A stretch of 64,000 bases of DNA, taken from Brevibacterium sp. S111 (GTDB lineage: Bacteria > Actinomycetota > Actinomycetes > Actinomycetales > Brevibacteriaceae). The stretch's first letter is position 1; every line of letters begins with the position of its first letter. The position numbers were made by a program, and so were the translations under genes. Below the pieces are notes generated by a model that saw only the letters and a program-made list of their open reading frames with translations, was not told where the DNA came from and did no database searches. This document shows, in pieces, positions 44,227 through 52,606 of this stretch. The stretch lies in contig NZ_RHFH01000002.1 in assembly GCF_004745075.1 (NCBI RefSeq), forward strand, positions 186,001 through 250,000. Reading direction: 5' to 3'.

Positions 44227-44970
44227 ATGAAGTTGAGATTCAGCACACTCCAGACTCGCCCGGAGTTGCTTCGCGAACTCCTAAATATGGAGAACACATG
44301 GCCGGAGTTCATCCGGCAGGACCCGATAGGCGAGCTGTATTACAACGCCGACATTCTCCTCCAGCTCGCCGAATACACGCTGCTGGCATTGGATGACCAT
44401 GACGCGATCATCGCCAAAGTTCACTCGATTCCCTTTCAAACACCGCCAAATGGAGAGCTCCCAGCGGACGGATGGGATGGCGCGATTCGTCGTGGATTGA
44501 TCCGCCTGTTGACCGGGAGCACACCGAACGCCATATCTGCGCTGGAAATCGCCGTAAGATCGGATGCTCGAGGTCAGGGAGTTTCTGCCCAAGCCCTGGA
44601 GGCAGTGCGCGTCAATGCCCGACGACTCGGATTCTCCCAACTCCTTGCCCCTGTCCGACCCAACGGAAAAGTGGATCCTTTTCAGGACATGCAGGCATAT
44701 GTCCATCGCACCCGCGAGGATGGCCTGCCTCTTGATCCGTGGCTACGCACACACGTGCGCGCCGGCGGAACCGTTGAATCTATAGCGCAGCGATCCATGG
44801 TCGTCACGGGAACGCTCAGCGAATGGAGAGCATGGACAGGTCTGCCGTTCGACACCTCAGGCCCGGTCCACGTGCCGGATGCTTTGGCTCCGGTACATTG
44901 CGATGCCGAGCTCGGTATCGCGACGTATGTCGAACCCAATATCTGGGTCAGTCACAGCACAGAAGGTTAA
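44227..44970 (+). CDS. GNAT-family acetyltransferase
   Basis: 247 residues from ATG 44227 (an upstream GTG at 44194 is less likely). A central acetyl-CoA motif ALEIAVRSDARGQGVSAQALEAVRVNARRLGFSQLLAPVRPNGK (R-G-Q-G-V-S) is clear, with large N- and C-terminal parts. Substrate unknown. A TTTTCTAGAAT palindrome upstream suggests it belongs to the module B regulon. Confidence 0.78.
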   Translation: MKLRFSTLQTRPELLRELLNMENTWPEFIRQDPIGELYYNADILLQLAEYTLLALDDHDAIIAKVHSIPFQTPPNGELPADGWDGAIRRGLIRLLTGSTPNAISALEIAVRSDARGQGVSAQALEAVRVNARRLGFSQLLAPVRPNGKVDPFQDMQAYVHRTREDGLPLDPWLRTHVRAGGTVESIAQRSMVVTGTLSEWRAWTGLPFDTSGPVHVPDALAPVHCDAELGIATYVEPNIWVSHSTEG

Positions 44971-45011
44971 GTTGCACTCACCAGCGATCCGCTACTGGAG
45001 GTTCCCTCGAA

Positions 45012-45632
45012 ATGAAAGAACTCGACCTCACTTCACGAGCCACCTGGGTATTCACCGGCGACAGCATCACCCAGGGGGTCTTCCACACATATGGCTCTCG
45101 CTCTTGGGTTGAACTGGTCAGTGAGCAGGTTCGCTGGGAGCTCCGTCGGGTGCAGGACATTGTGATCAACTCAGGCGTTTCCGCTTGGACGGCTCTCGAA
45201 ATAAACGCTGACTTCGAGTATCTCGTCGGCCGCTTCAATCCCCAGGTGCTCAACGTTTCGCTCGGCACAAACGACGCCTTAGATGGTGAGTCCGGACTCA
45301 CCAACTTCCAAAGGCGACTCGCCGAGATCGTGCAACAGGGACACGGAATTCGTGCGACTGTCGTCCTCCATACCCCAGTCCTTGTGATGCCAGACGCACC
45401 AGTACCTCGACGCAAGTGGATGACCGCATATGCCGAAGCAATACGCAACGTTGCCGAAGCAGAAGATGCCCTCCTTGTCGACCACGAGCAACACTGGCGT
45501 CAGCACTTCGGCGCCGAAGCCCCAACTGCTTGGATGGACGACAGCACCCACCCTAACGCAGTCGGCCATCGCCATATAGCCGAAATCACGTTGCAGGCTC
45601 TCAGGCTGGGATCCCTTCGAGAACCATTCTGA
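45012..45632 (+). CDS. SGNH/GDSL-type hydrolase
   Basis: 206 residues. Block I WVFTGDSITQG (nucleophile Ser), block III NVSLGTNDALDG, block V DDSTHPNAVGHRHIAE (Asp/His). No signal peptide, so it is cytosolic. An esterase or acyl-hydrolase; perhaps a deacetylase partner of the GNAT 41 bases upstream. AGGTTCCCTCGAA precedes the ATG. Confidence 0.87.
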   Translation: MKELDLTSRATWVFTGDSITQGVFHTYGSRSWVELVSEQVRWELRRVQDIVINSGVSAWTALEINADFEYLVGRFNPQVLNVSLGTNDALDGESGLTNFQRRLAEIVQQGHGIRATVVLHTPVLVMPDAPVPRRKWMTAYAEAIRNVAEAEDALLVDHEQHWRQHFGAEAPTAWMDDSTHPNAVGHRHIAEITLQALRLGSLREPF

Positions 45633-45716
45633 GATTGATCCCGATCAGCAGGCAGCACCACCGTCCTGGCATCGCTGCCAGGAGAATAGCCAAGTACTCA
45701 GGAGCATTGAGAACCT

Positions 45717-46190
45717 ATGGACACCCGCAGATACCGCCAGTCTGAAACCTTGAGCACCGGTTCAGCCCAGCTTAAACGTTGGGTATTTGCTCGGCACTCG
45801 AATCCACTCAGCGCGTGGTCACGCTGGGCATCTACCCCGCTCATTGTTCTGCCCATCTGGAAACGCAGCACGTGGGCAGGCGCAGCAGTCACCGCGTGGA
45901 TGTTGCTGAATCCAATTGTTTTCCGGAGTCCCCGCAATGAAAACGCATGGTCGACACGAGCCATGTTGGGTGAAGAACTCTGGAGCGAACGTCTCCGCTG
46001 TGACAAGGCTTCGGCTATCAACGTTTTGTCTACTGCGGCAATGGTGGTGTCGATCGTTGGCGCCCGGAGAAGGTCGGCATACCAAGCTCTTCCGGCTACT
46101 GCCATTCAAATGACACTGACTCTTGTATTCTGGAAACTAATGGCAGATTTCTACGCTAAAGCTCAGTACGCTGGCCAATCGACCCGATAA
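45717..46190 (+). CDS. Small membrane protein, DUF6653-like
   Basis: 157 residues. RHSNPLSAWSRWASTPLIVLPIWKRSTWAGAAVTAWMLLNPIVF and AMLGEELWSERL resemble DUF6653 proteins; further hydrophobic segments lie at residues about 102-115 and 125-140. Function unknown. The stop is 30 bases from the convergent fusion gene. Confidence 0.6.
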   Translation: MDTRRYRQSETLSTGSAQLKRWVFARHSNPLSAWSRWASTPLIVLPIWKRSTWAGAAVTAWMLLNPIVFRSPRNENAWSTRAMLGEELWSERLRCDKASAINVLSTAAMVVSIVGARRRSAYQALPATAIQMTLTLVFWKLMADFYAKAQYAGQSTR

Positions 46191-46220
46191 TACTTGGCTA
46201 GCAACGGTCTGCTGCAGAGA

Positions 46221-47240
46221 TCACGCGTAGGTGCTTCCGCTCGAGTTTCGCCGAGTACTGAAGCTCAGGTCGAGTCCGTCTTCTCCATCCTCGTCAAGAA
46301 TTGGGTCACGCATAAGCCCAGCCTTGAGAGCAACTTTGCGAGAGGCGCTGTTCTTTGGGCGAATACGAGCGAGAAGCGTCCTGTTGGGATGAGTTCGCTG
46401 CGCCCAGTCAAGAACGGTTTGTGTCGCCTCAGTCCCATACCCGCGGCCCCACACCTCAGGGCGAAGGCGACAGATAAGATTCAGTACACTGTGTCCTTGG
46501 ACAGTCATGTTCTTGACCCCGCAATACCCCACAATTCGTGACTGGTCTTTCTCGCGCACACACCAATAGCCGTAGCCATAGAACTCCCAATGTCGGATCC
46601 AGCGATTGACGAGCGCTTCGGCATCAGGAATACCAGTCAGAAAATCCGAAGGGTTATGTTCCACAGTGCGCGGGTTACCTGCAATTTCCAGGATCTGTAC
46701 GGAGTCCTCCGTTTTGGGAAGATCGAGACACAATCGCGCAGTACGTAGTTCGGGAATGCTGGTCTTCTCAATTCCGCTTTCGCAGGCCTCTTTCATCCTC
46801 AGCAATGTCTGGCTCATACCCTCGAACATTGTCTGGTTAAATGCAATGGTTCCGCCCATGTATTTCTCTGTCAGCCCGTGTGCGTAATCAGAGATTCCCT
46901 CAGGAGCCTCTCGACGCTGGATGACCCGCGTTTTCCCTGCGCCATCAGCTTTGAGCGTGAACGACCAGATGAGCCAGTTCTCATCAACGCGGAAAGCTAG
47001 CTCGGTGCCGGGCAAATATCGTACGACCTCGCAATGCGTTGTCCAAGACAGTCCACTTTGGGCATTATCGTTCACAAATCTGACACCAACAGCGATCTCC
47101 TCGGCACCATCGAGAAGAGTCGTCGAGCGCACTTGAGGACTCCACTCAGGTAATCGCCGAGGATCGTGCATCAACGCCCAAACCCGTGCTGAGGGTGCGT
47201 GGATGAGAACATCTGTTTCAAGAACGTGAATTTCAGGCAT
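46221..47240 (-). CDS. SRPBCC-GNAT fusion protein (module B)
   Basis: 339 residues, two domains. Residues about 1-150 form a START/Bet v 1-like SRPBCC domain: HVLETDVLIHAPSARVWALMHDPRRLPEWSP, GTELAFRVDENWLIWSFTLK, RREAPEGISDYAHGLTEKY. Residues about 165-335 form a RimJ-type GNAT: LRTARLCLDLPKTEDS, GYGYWCVREKDQSRIVGYCGVKN, LRPEVWGRGYGTEATQTVLDW, KNSASRKVALKAGLM. A hydrophobic-ligand pocket fused to an acetyltransferase suggests capture and acetylation of a small aromatic or lipophilic compound, an inference. It overlaps the MFS gene by 8 bases. The same fusion is a pseudogene in module A. Confidence 0.88.
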   Translation of the reverse strand: MPEIHVLETDVLIHAPSARVWALMHDPRRLPEWSPQVRSTTLLDGAEEIAVGVRFVNDNAQSGLSWTTHCEVVRYLPGTELAFRVDENWLIWSFTLKADGAGKTRVIQRREAPEGISDYAHGLTEKYMGGTIAFNQTMFEGMSQTLLRMKEACESGIEKTSIPELRTARLCLDLPKTEDSVQILEIAGNPRTVEHNPSDFLTGIPDAEALVNRWIRHWEFYGYGYWCVREKDQSRIVGYCGVKNMTVQGHSVLNLICRLRPEVWGRGYGTEATQTVLDWAQRTHPNRTLLARIRPKNSASRKVALKAGLMRDPILDEDGEDGLDLSFSTRRNSSGSTYA

Positions 47241-48702
47241 GATTCTTTCTTCTTCCGTCACGGCGCTGTGAAAGGCGCCAGTTTCGAATGACAAAGACTG
47301 CGATCGCAGCTGCGGCCACAATGGCGGCACCCAGAAGTCCGCCTTGGGCATAACCAGCTACCGTAGCAACAGTTACTTCGGAGTCGCCGACTTCTGACCC
47401 CTTCGTTACCGAATGGATCACAGCTCCGACCGTCGCGGTTCCGAGTGCTGCACCTATCTGTTGACTTGAATTCACGAGAGCGCCCGCGATGCCGGAGTCG
47501 TCTCCCGCCCCAGCAGTTGCAACGTCCCCGGCAGTGATCATTACGACGGTCCCGCCAGCTCCCAACAACAACATAGCGGGCAGAACTCCTCCGATATAAC
47601 CCGATGTGGGAGTGAGAGATCCCAGACTGGCCAAACCGCCGGCGGCGATCAGCAGACCTCCCGCCAGTACAGGTCGGGCCCCAATATACGAACGGATACG
47701 AGGCAAAGTTGCTGTCACGATGACCGCACCGGCCGCAAACGGCAGGAACGCAAGCCCCATCCGCACTGAAGAAACGTCCCAAGCGCTCTGCATGAATGAA
47801 GTCAGGACGAACATTCCCGCGAACATCGCTATTCCTGCAAAGAAGGCAGCAACGTAGCCAGCTGCTCGCACCCCGTTATGTACGAGGTGTGTCGGTATCA
47901 GTTGCTGTTCTGCGAAACGAAGTGAACCGACGAAAAGCGCAATACCTACGACGCCCCCGGCCAGCAGCGCCTGAGTGCCGAGATGTTGCCAGCCCAAAAT
48001 GCTCGCTCGGTCCAGGGCGAAAACCAGCATTCCAAGCGATACGCTCACGAGAACAGCTCCCAAGAGATCGAAACGCACGTTCGATTTGCTCTTGTCTTTC
48101 GGGATCATCATGAAGATCCCGGCGGTAGTGAGGAGGGCCAGCGGTACATTGATGAGTAAACTCCACCGCCAAGTCAGCAGGTCGGCCATCACGCCACCGA
48201 ATACGAATGACCCCGCCGTGCCAATGCCCATAACGATTCCTAGCGTGCCGAAGGCAATGTTACGACCCCGACCGACCGGGAAGAGCACCGACATCAGTGG
48301 AATCGCCGTTGCAGCGATGAAGGCAGCAGATCCGCCCTGCAGTGCGCGTGACACCAAAAGGATCGCCGGTTGTGCTGCTAATCCACCTAACAGCGAGAAC
48401 AGCGCGAACGCGACCAGTCCACCAATGAGACACCTGCGGAGACCCAAAGCATCAGCAATCCGTCCGCCGACCAGGATTAGCGTACCGAAAGTCAAAGAAT
48501 AGACGGTGACGACAGCTTGAGCAGAACCAGCGGTCATCCCCAGTTGAGTTTGGGTTTGCGGAAGTGCCACGTTCATTATGGTGACAGCTGAGAAGGCCTG
48601 CAGGTTCGCACCGGTGAGAAGACCGAGAGCCCACCAACGACGCTTGTTGGCTGGCCTACTCGACTCGGACTCCGTGGGCAAAGTACCCGTCACGGCACTC
48701 AT
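47233..48702 (-). CDS. DHA2-family MFS exporter (module B)
   Basis: 489 residues, about 14 hydrophobic segments. WWALGLLTGANLQAFSAVTIMNVALPQTQTQLG and GGRIADALGLRRCLIGG give the DHA2 signature. It sits between the WrbA-like gene (4-base overlap) and the fusion gene (8-base overlap), forming a tight operon WrbA-MFS-fusion. Probably exports the compound modified by the fusion protein. Confidence 0.9.
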   Translation of the reverse strand: MSAVTGTLPTESESSRPANKRRWWALGLLTGANLQAFSAVTIMNVALPQTQTQLGMTAGSAQAVVTVYSLTFGTLILVGGRIADALGLRRCLIGGLVAFALFSLLGGLAAQPAILLVSRALQGGSAAFIAATAIPLMSVLFPVGRGRNIAFGTLGIVMGIGTAGSFVFGGVMADLLTWRWSLLINVPLALLTTAGIFMMIPKDKSKSNVRFDLLGAVLVSVSLGMLVFALDRASILGWQHLGTQALLAGGVVGIALFVGSLRFAEQQLIPTHLVHNGVRAAGYVAAFFAGIAMFAGMFVLTSFMQSAWDVSSVRMGLAFLPFAAGAVIVTATLPRIRSYIGARPVLAGGLLIAAGGLASLGSLTPTSGYIGGVLPAMLLLGAGGTVVMITAGDVATAGAGDDSGIAGALVNSSQQIGAALGTATVGAVIHSVTKGSEVGDSEVTVATVAGYAQGGLLGAAIVAAAAIAVFVIRNWRLSQRRDGRRKNHA

Positions 48703-49313
48703 GCTGCCTCGACTCTGGAATCTTTCATCGTACGGGCGAACATTGCAAGCCGGTGACCCTGATACCGAGCCTGCTCGAGCACCGCCAATCCGGGAGCTCC
48801 CTCACTGCCAATACTGCTGACACCGTAAGGGTTACCGCCGGCAGCGTGCGCAACGTCGTAGTTCTCATAACCTGTCGGCACGATAATCGACCCCCAGTGA
48901 CAAAACGTGTGGTACAGGGCCAGCAGTGTCGCCTCGTGCCCACCGTGGCGTTCGTGGGCACTCGTGAATCCCGAAGCTGGTTTGCCCGCGAGATGCCCAG
49001 CGCTCCACGCGGCGCTCGCGGAATCAATGAATTGCTTGAGCTGTGACGCTGGCTGACCGAACCGGGTCGGAGTCCCGAGCGCGAAGCCATCCGCCCAGAT
49101 CAGATCCTTGACGTCGGCGGTCGGAATATCCGCGGTTACTTCAAGGTGGTCCCGCCACGCTTCGTTGGCTTCGACTATCTCATGTGGGACGAGCTCAGCC
49201 ACTCGCCGAAGTCGAACTTCAGCTCCAGCTTCCTCTGCACCAGCCGCATATGCCTCAGCCAAATCGTGCACTGAACCTGTCGACGAATAGTAGATGACTG
49301 CGAATCGTGTCAT
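48699..49313 (-). CDS. WrbA-like NAD(P)H:quinone oxidoreductase (module B)
   Basis: 204 residues, flavodoxin-fold WrbA type: FAVIYYSSTGSVHDLAEAYAAGAEEAGAEVRL phosphate loop, FALGTPTRFGQPASQLKQFID and GHLAGKPASGFTSAHERHGGHEATL. It reduces quinones with FMN and NAD(P)H. It replaces the FMN_red enzyme of module A by a different flavodoxin family. First gene of the operon, divergent from the hydrolase. Confidence 0.9.
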   Translation of the reverse strand: MTRFAVIYYSSTGSVHDLAEAYAAGAEEAGAEVRLRRVAELVPHEIVEANEAWRDHLEVTADIPTADVKDLIWADGFALGTPTRFGQPASQLKQFIDSASAAWSAGHLAGKPASGFTSAHERHGGHEATLLALYHTFCHWGSIIVPTGYENYDVAHAAGGNPYGVSSIGSEGAPGLAVLEQARYQGHRLAMFARTMKDSRVEAA

Positions 49314-49327
49314 TATTAATCCAGTCC

Positions 49328-49438
49328 TTTTCTGGAATCTCGTTCTATCAAAGTAACTCGAACGTCTCGCGAGGTCAACAGGAGAATGCACTTGAGTGCA
49401 CTTCTGGCATTGATTTCATGTACTATGATTCTAGAAAA
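49328..49438. promoter_or_regulatory. Divergent promoter region of module B with operator motifs
   Basis: TTTTCTGGAAT (49328-49338) and ATTCTAGAAAA (49428-49438) are inverted versions of one motif, each beside one divergent gene start. TGCACT-TG-AGTGCA (49387-49400) lies between them. The same TTTTCTAGAAT occurs at 44177 before the GNAT/SGNH pair. Probably targets of the module B TetR or MarR protein. Confidence 0.55.
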
Positions 49439-49471
49439 TAGTTCAGAGGCCTAGGAAGGCATGTGTGAGAA

Positions 49472-50242
49472 ATGGAGTCACGGTTCATCTGCTCGGGCGG
49501 CGTGCAGTTGCACGCGCTCTGGCGCTTCGGCAACGGACCTGGAATCATCATCGTTCCCGGGGCAATGGCCGACGCAGCCGATTTCGTCCCGGTTGCAGAA
49601 GCGATGGACGACCGTAGTCCCCTGCTGATCGTCAACCGTCGCGGCCGCGGGGATAGCGGACCTCAGGGGACAGATTACGACCTCCCCACCGAAGTCGACG
49701 ACTTGCGTGCATGGATCGACGAAGTCCAGGGAGAGGTCATTCTGGTGGGTTGGAGCCTGGGCGGCACAATTGCCTTAGAAGCCGCCGCTCAAGATAGTCG
49801 CGTCACTTCCGTTATCGCCTACGATCCGGTCCTACCGCCCTTCGCCGGAGAGGCAGTTCCAGCACTTGCCGCTGCCAACCTAGACGAACGAGTCACCATC
49901 GTCAATCGGGACATCTCAAACGTACCGGCAAACGAAGTTGCTGCGATGCGTGATACCCCGGCTTGGGCTCATCTTCGCGACCTGGCTGGACCACTGGCGT
50001 CAGAACTGGAGGCGCTGAACAGCTTCTCACCGACGGTAGGCTGGAGTGCGATCGACGCGTCCCTCCTTGTCGGAGAACATTCTCAGGGAGTTCTGCCATA
50101 CGGTCCTGCTTTCGAACGTGTCTCCGCAGCCATCCCGTCTGCTGAAGTCACCGTGCTCAAGGGTCACGGACACCTCGCCCATGTCGAGGACCCCAAATTC
50201 CTCGGAACTGAGGTCCGGCGCCTGCTGAGGTCAAAACAGTGA
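49472..50242 (+). CDS. Alpha/beta hydrolase (module B)
   Basis: 256 residues. Oxyanion region GIIIVPGAMADAADF, NRRGRGDSG, nucleophile elbow LVGWSLGGTIALEAA (Ser), C-terminal GHGHLAHVEDPKFLG (catalytic His). Probably cytosolic. A likely ester or amide hydrolase for the module substrate. Its stop overlaps the TetR GTG by 4 bases. The module A counterpart is frameshifted. Confidence 0.9.
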   Translation: MESRFICSGGVQLHALWRFGNGPGIIIVPGAMADAADFVPVAEAMDDRSPLLIVNRRGRGDSGPQGTDYDLPTEVDDLRAWIDEVQGEVILVGWSLGGTIALEAAAQDSRVTSVIAYDPVLPPFAGEAVPALAAANLDERVTIVNRDISNVPANEVAAMRDTPAWAHLRDLAGPLASELEALNSFSPTVGWSAIDASLLVGEHSQGVLPYGPAFERVSAAIPSAEVTVLKGHGHLAHVEDPKFLGTEVRRLLRSKQ

Positions 50243-50850
50243 GGGGACGAGGGAGGCCGCGAGATGAACAGGCTCGGCGACGCATTGCTGCAGCTGCATG
50301 CACGTTATTCGTCAATGAGGGGTATGTCGCAACTACGATCACGAATATCGCGTCTCAGGCGGACGTCAGCGTGCAGACGATCTACTCCGCGTATACGTCG
50401 AAAGTCGGAGTCCTCAAAGCTGCTCATGATTTTGCAATTGGCGGTGGTGACGTGCGTCCCCTCCTCGACCGGGAATGGGCACGGAACATTGAACAGATGT
50501 CGTCAGTCGAAGAGGCGTGGCGAATGGCTTCCAGCCACGTCGCAGAGGCAACTGAGAAGGTTTCTTCAATCTATTTCGTTATACAATCAGCAGCGGCAGA
50601 TCCCGACGTGGCGTTGCTGTTGAAAGAATTGCACGAGCAACGCAGTCGATTCAGCCTAACCCTTGCTGAACGATTGTTGAAGCTGCCCGGAGCTAGGGCC
50701 GAGGCTCATCCGCAACGCGTCGCCGACCTGCTCTACGCATGTGCAAGCGTCGCCTCGTTCGGCCCACTCGTCATTGAATGCGGCTGGTCTCTCGACGAAT
50801 GGCGAACTTGGTTCTTCACGCTCGGGTCACGCGAACTCATTGCCAGCTAG
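50239..50850 (+). CDS. TetR-family regulator (module B)
   Basis: 203 residues. RGRPRDEQARRRIAAAACTLFVNEGYVATTITNIASQADVSVQTIYSAYTSKVGVLKAAHD is a typical TetR HTH; a helical sensor domain follows. GTG start overlapping the hydrolase stop. It very likely represses both arms of module B. Confidence 0.9.
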   Translation: MRGRGRPRDEQARRRIAAAACTLFVNEGYVATTITNIASQADVSVQTIYSAYTSKVGVLKAAHDFAIGGGDVRPLLDREWARNIEQMSSVEEAWRMASSHVAEATEKVSSIYFVIQSAAADPDVALLLKELHEQRSRFSLTLAERLLKLPGARAEAHPQRVADLLYACASVASFGPLVIECGWSLDEWRTWFFTLGSRELIAS

Positions 50851-51306
50851 TCCTCCGCCTTCGGTCGCAGGACGCCAGTCTGTCTGGTCGCGAATGATGT
50901 TGAGTACATACAGACAGGTCGAGATCTCGTCCTCGGTCAACTGGTCTCTGGCGTCAGCAAAGTGCTCCTGTTCACGACGCAATACGCCCTCAATTGTGGT
51001 CCGCCCTTCAACGGTGACGGAAACCAATCTCGACCGGCGATGAGCCGGATTTTCCTGAAACTCTAGGAATCCTTGATCGACGCCATAGTCGACACTACGC
51101 TGCACGAATTGGCGACTGAGCAACAACGTCTTTGCGATGCGGGGGACCGTCTGTGGAGCCGTGAGGGCAAGCAGCTCAAGCACTGAGCGGGTGCCGACTG
51201 GCAAGCTGCTTTGGTCCTGGTCAAACGTGCGCGTCGCGCGGCGATACAGTATACCAACTGCTCGCATAACATCGGAAAGGTTTGCGTCTCTTCGGGAATC
51301 GTGCAC
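50827..51306 (-). CDS. MarR-family regulator
   Basis: 159 residues. LPVGTRSVLELLALTAPQTVPRIAKTLLLSRQFVQRSVDYGVDQGFLEFQENPAHRRSRLVSVTVEGR is a complete MarR winged helix. GTG start. Its 3' end overlaps the TetR 3' end by 24 bases, convergent. May respond to phenolics; target unknown. Confidence 0.87.
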   Translation of the reverse strand: MHDSRRDANLSDVMRAVGILYRRATRTFDQDQSSLPVGTRSVLELLALTAPQTVPRIAKTLLLSRQFVQRSVDYGVDQGFLEFQENPAHRRSRLVSVTVEGRTTIEGVLRREQEHFADARDQLTEDEISTCLYVLNIIRDQTDWRPATEGGGLAGNEFA

Positions 51307-51650
51307 AAGGTCATTATCCTCCTAAACTTCGATATCTCGTGTCACGCGGATCCTGAAGCCTTCTGAAGCTGGGAGGAAGACATTTGAGCAGTAGCCGTTG
51401 AGCATTGATACTTCGCACAAGCTCGATGTTCAGCAGACGGGGCGCGGCCCTCGATTGCCCCGTCGACCGACCGGAGTTCGTCTGGTCGTAGAGTCCAAGC
51501 TCGTCGTAACAATTTCTGATCTGTTCCCCATTGCTCGACTTCATGCCCGGTTGTTCGAGGATTCCAGTGCCACCTTCGAGGAGCTTTGACTTGCCGGAAA
51601 CCTCAGGTCTTCTGCGATCAGTTCACTTCACCGGAACGGTTCATTATTCG
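51307..51650. other. Right-end gap of the island
   Basis: No gene with recognisable features; short ORFs on both strands look random. It leads directly into the ALDH fragment. Confidence 0.4.
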
Positions 51651-51784
51651 ACGGTCTCATGTCCTCGGTGTGGACCGATAGCCTCGAGAAGGGCAGAAGT
51701 TCGGGAAGAAGGTCACCGCCGCGAGAACGCTCAGTGGGCGTTCCAGGCCTTCACCAACGAGCACCTCATCCGCGTGCACAACTG
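51651..51784 (+). pseudogene. Decayed 3' fragment of the aldehyde dehydrogenase
   Basis: Starts with a 28-base exact match to 22581-22608 (SSVWTD), then about 45 similar bases with substitutions and a one-base loss, then a 79-base deletion between GCCG repeats, then 67 bases identical to 22728-22794. It ends exactly at ...GTGCACAACTG, where the SBP gene continues. The C-terminal residues ENAQWAFQAFTNEHLIRVHN are readable in one frame. Confidence 0.9.
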
Positions 51785-52531
51785 GCCCTGACAGCCGGGC
51801 TCTCGGCCTGTTCCTCCGACGGCGGCGACGAGGACGCAGCGCTCGAAGACTCGTATACCTACGCCACAGACACCTCCTTCGTTCCCTTCGAATTCAAGGA
51901 AGACGGCAAGTACGTCGGCTTCGACATCGACCTCATCACGGCTGTCGCCGATGAAGCCGGGTTCGAACTCAAACAGGAAGTGACGAACTTCGACGGCATC
52001 ATCCCCGGTCTCCAGACCGGATCCTTCGACCTCGCCGTGGCCGGCATCAGCATCACCGACGAACGCAAGCAGACGATCGACTTCTCCGACCCGTACTACA
52101 AGTCCGGTCTCATCCTCGGTGTGCCCACCGACAATGACGACATCAAGAGCATCGACGACCTCGACGGCAAGACCGTGGCCACCCGCCTCGGATCGACGAG
52201 TGCCGCCTACATCGACGAGAACATCGACGGCGCCGAGGCGAAGACCTACGAACAGCTCGACCAGGCCTACCTCGCGGTCGAGTCCGGCAGTGCCGACGCG
52301 GTCCTCTACGATCAGCCCAACGTCGCCTACTACATCCGCACCGAAGGTGAGGACAAGCTCAAGATGGTCGGCGACCTGCTCGAAGCGCAGGACTACGGCA
52401 TCGCGATCTCCAAGGACAACCCGAACCTCGTCAAGGCCGTCGACGAAGCCTTGGCCACCATCAAGGAGAACGGGAAGTACGCGGAGATGTACAAGGAATG
52501 GTTCGGCGAAGAACCACCGGCCGAAGACTGA
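51659..52531 (+). CDS. Amino-acid ABC transporter substrate-binding protein, signal peptide destroyed
   Basis: The mature domain is complete: YTYATDTSFVPFEFKEDGKYVGFDIDLITAVADEAGF, DLAVAGISITDERKQTIDFSDPYY, TVATRLGSTSAAYIDENI, EMYKEWFGEE, the GlnH-type fold for polar amino acids. A lipobox LSAC with Cys at 51809-51811 is kept, but only LALTAG remains in front of it. The n-region and start codon are replaced by ALDH-derived sequence. The only ATG in frame (51659) would add about 40 residues of out-of-frame ALDH text. Export is unlikely, so the importer may be disabled. Confidence 0.82.
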   Translation: MSSVWTDSLEKGRSSGRRSPPRERSVGVPGLHQRAPHPRAQLALTAGLSACSSDGGDEDAALEDSYTYATDTSFVPFEFKEDGKYVGFDIDLITAVADEAGFELKQEVTNFDGIIPGLQTGSFDLAVAGISITDERKQTIDFSDPYYKSGLILGVPTDNDDIKSIDDLDGKTVATRLGSTSAAYIDENIDGAEAKTYEQLDQAYLAVESGSADAVLYDQPNVAYYIRTEGEDKLKMVGDLLEAQDYGIAISKDNPNLVKAVDEALATIKENGKYAEMYKEWFGEEPPAED

Positions 52532-52554
52532 CATCCCAGTTGTGAGAGCACAGC

Positions 52555-52592
52555 GGACTGCGGGCAGGGGAGCCATCCCGTGCCCGCAGTCC
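52555..52592 (+). promoter_or_regulatory. Intercistronic hairpin between SBP and permease genes
   Basis: GGACTGCGGGCA (52555-52566) and TGCCCGCAGTCC (52581-52592) form a 12-bp stem. Such stems usually stabilise the SBP mRNA or weaken read-through so that the binding protein is made in excess. Confidence 0.7.
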
Positions 52593-52606
52593 TGTGGAAG
52601 GAAGAT

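Larger units (their letters stand above)
22796..51650. mobile_element. Putative genomic island inserted at the ALDH 3' end
   Basis: Between the ALDH stop and the decayed ALDH fragment the DNA changes character: longer gaps, visibly more A/T-rich stretches, several pseudogenes, two IS3 elements and duplicated accessory genes. Flanking genes are compact high-GC chromosome. No integrase or conjugation gene is visible, so the insertion may have come by homologous recombination or the integration genes were lost. The extent is inferred from the direct repeats. Confidence 0.65.

Noticed and set aside
22796..51650. Prophage or conjugative element
   Set aside because: No integrase, phage structural, relaxase or type IV secretion gene is visible.
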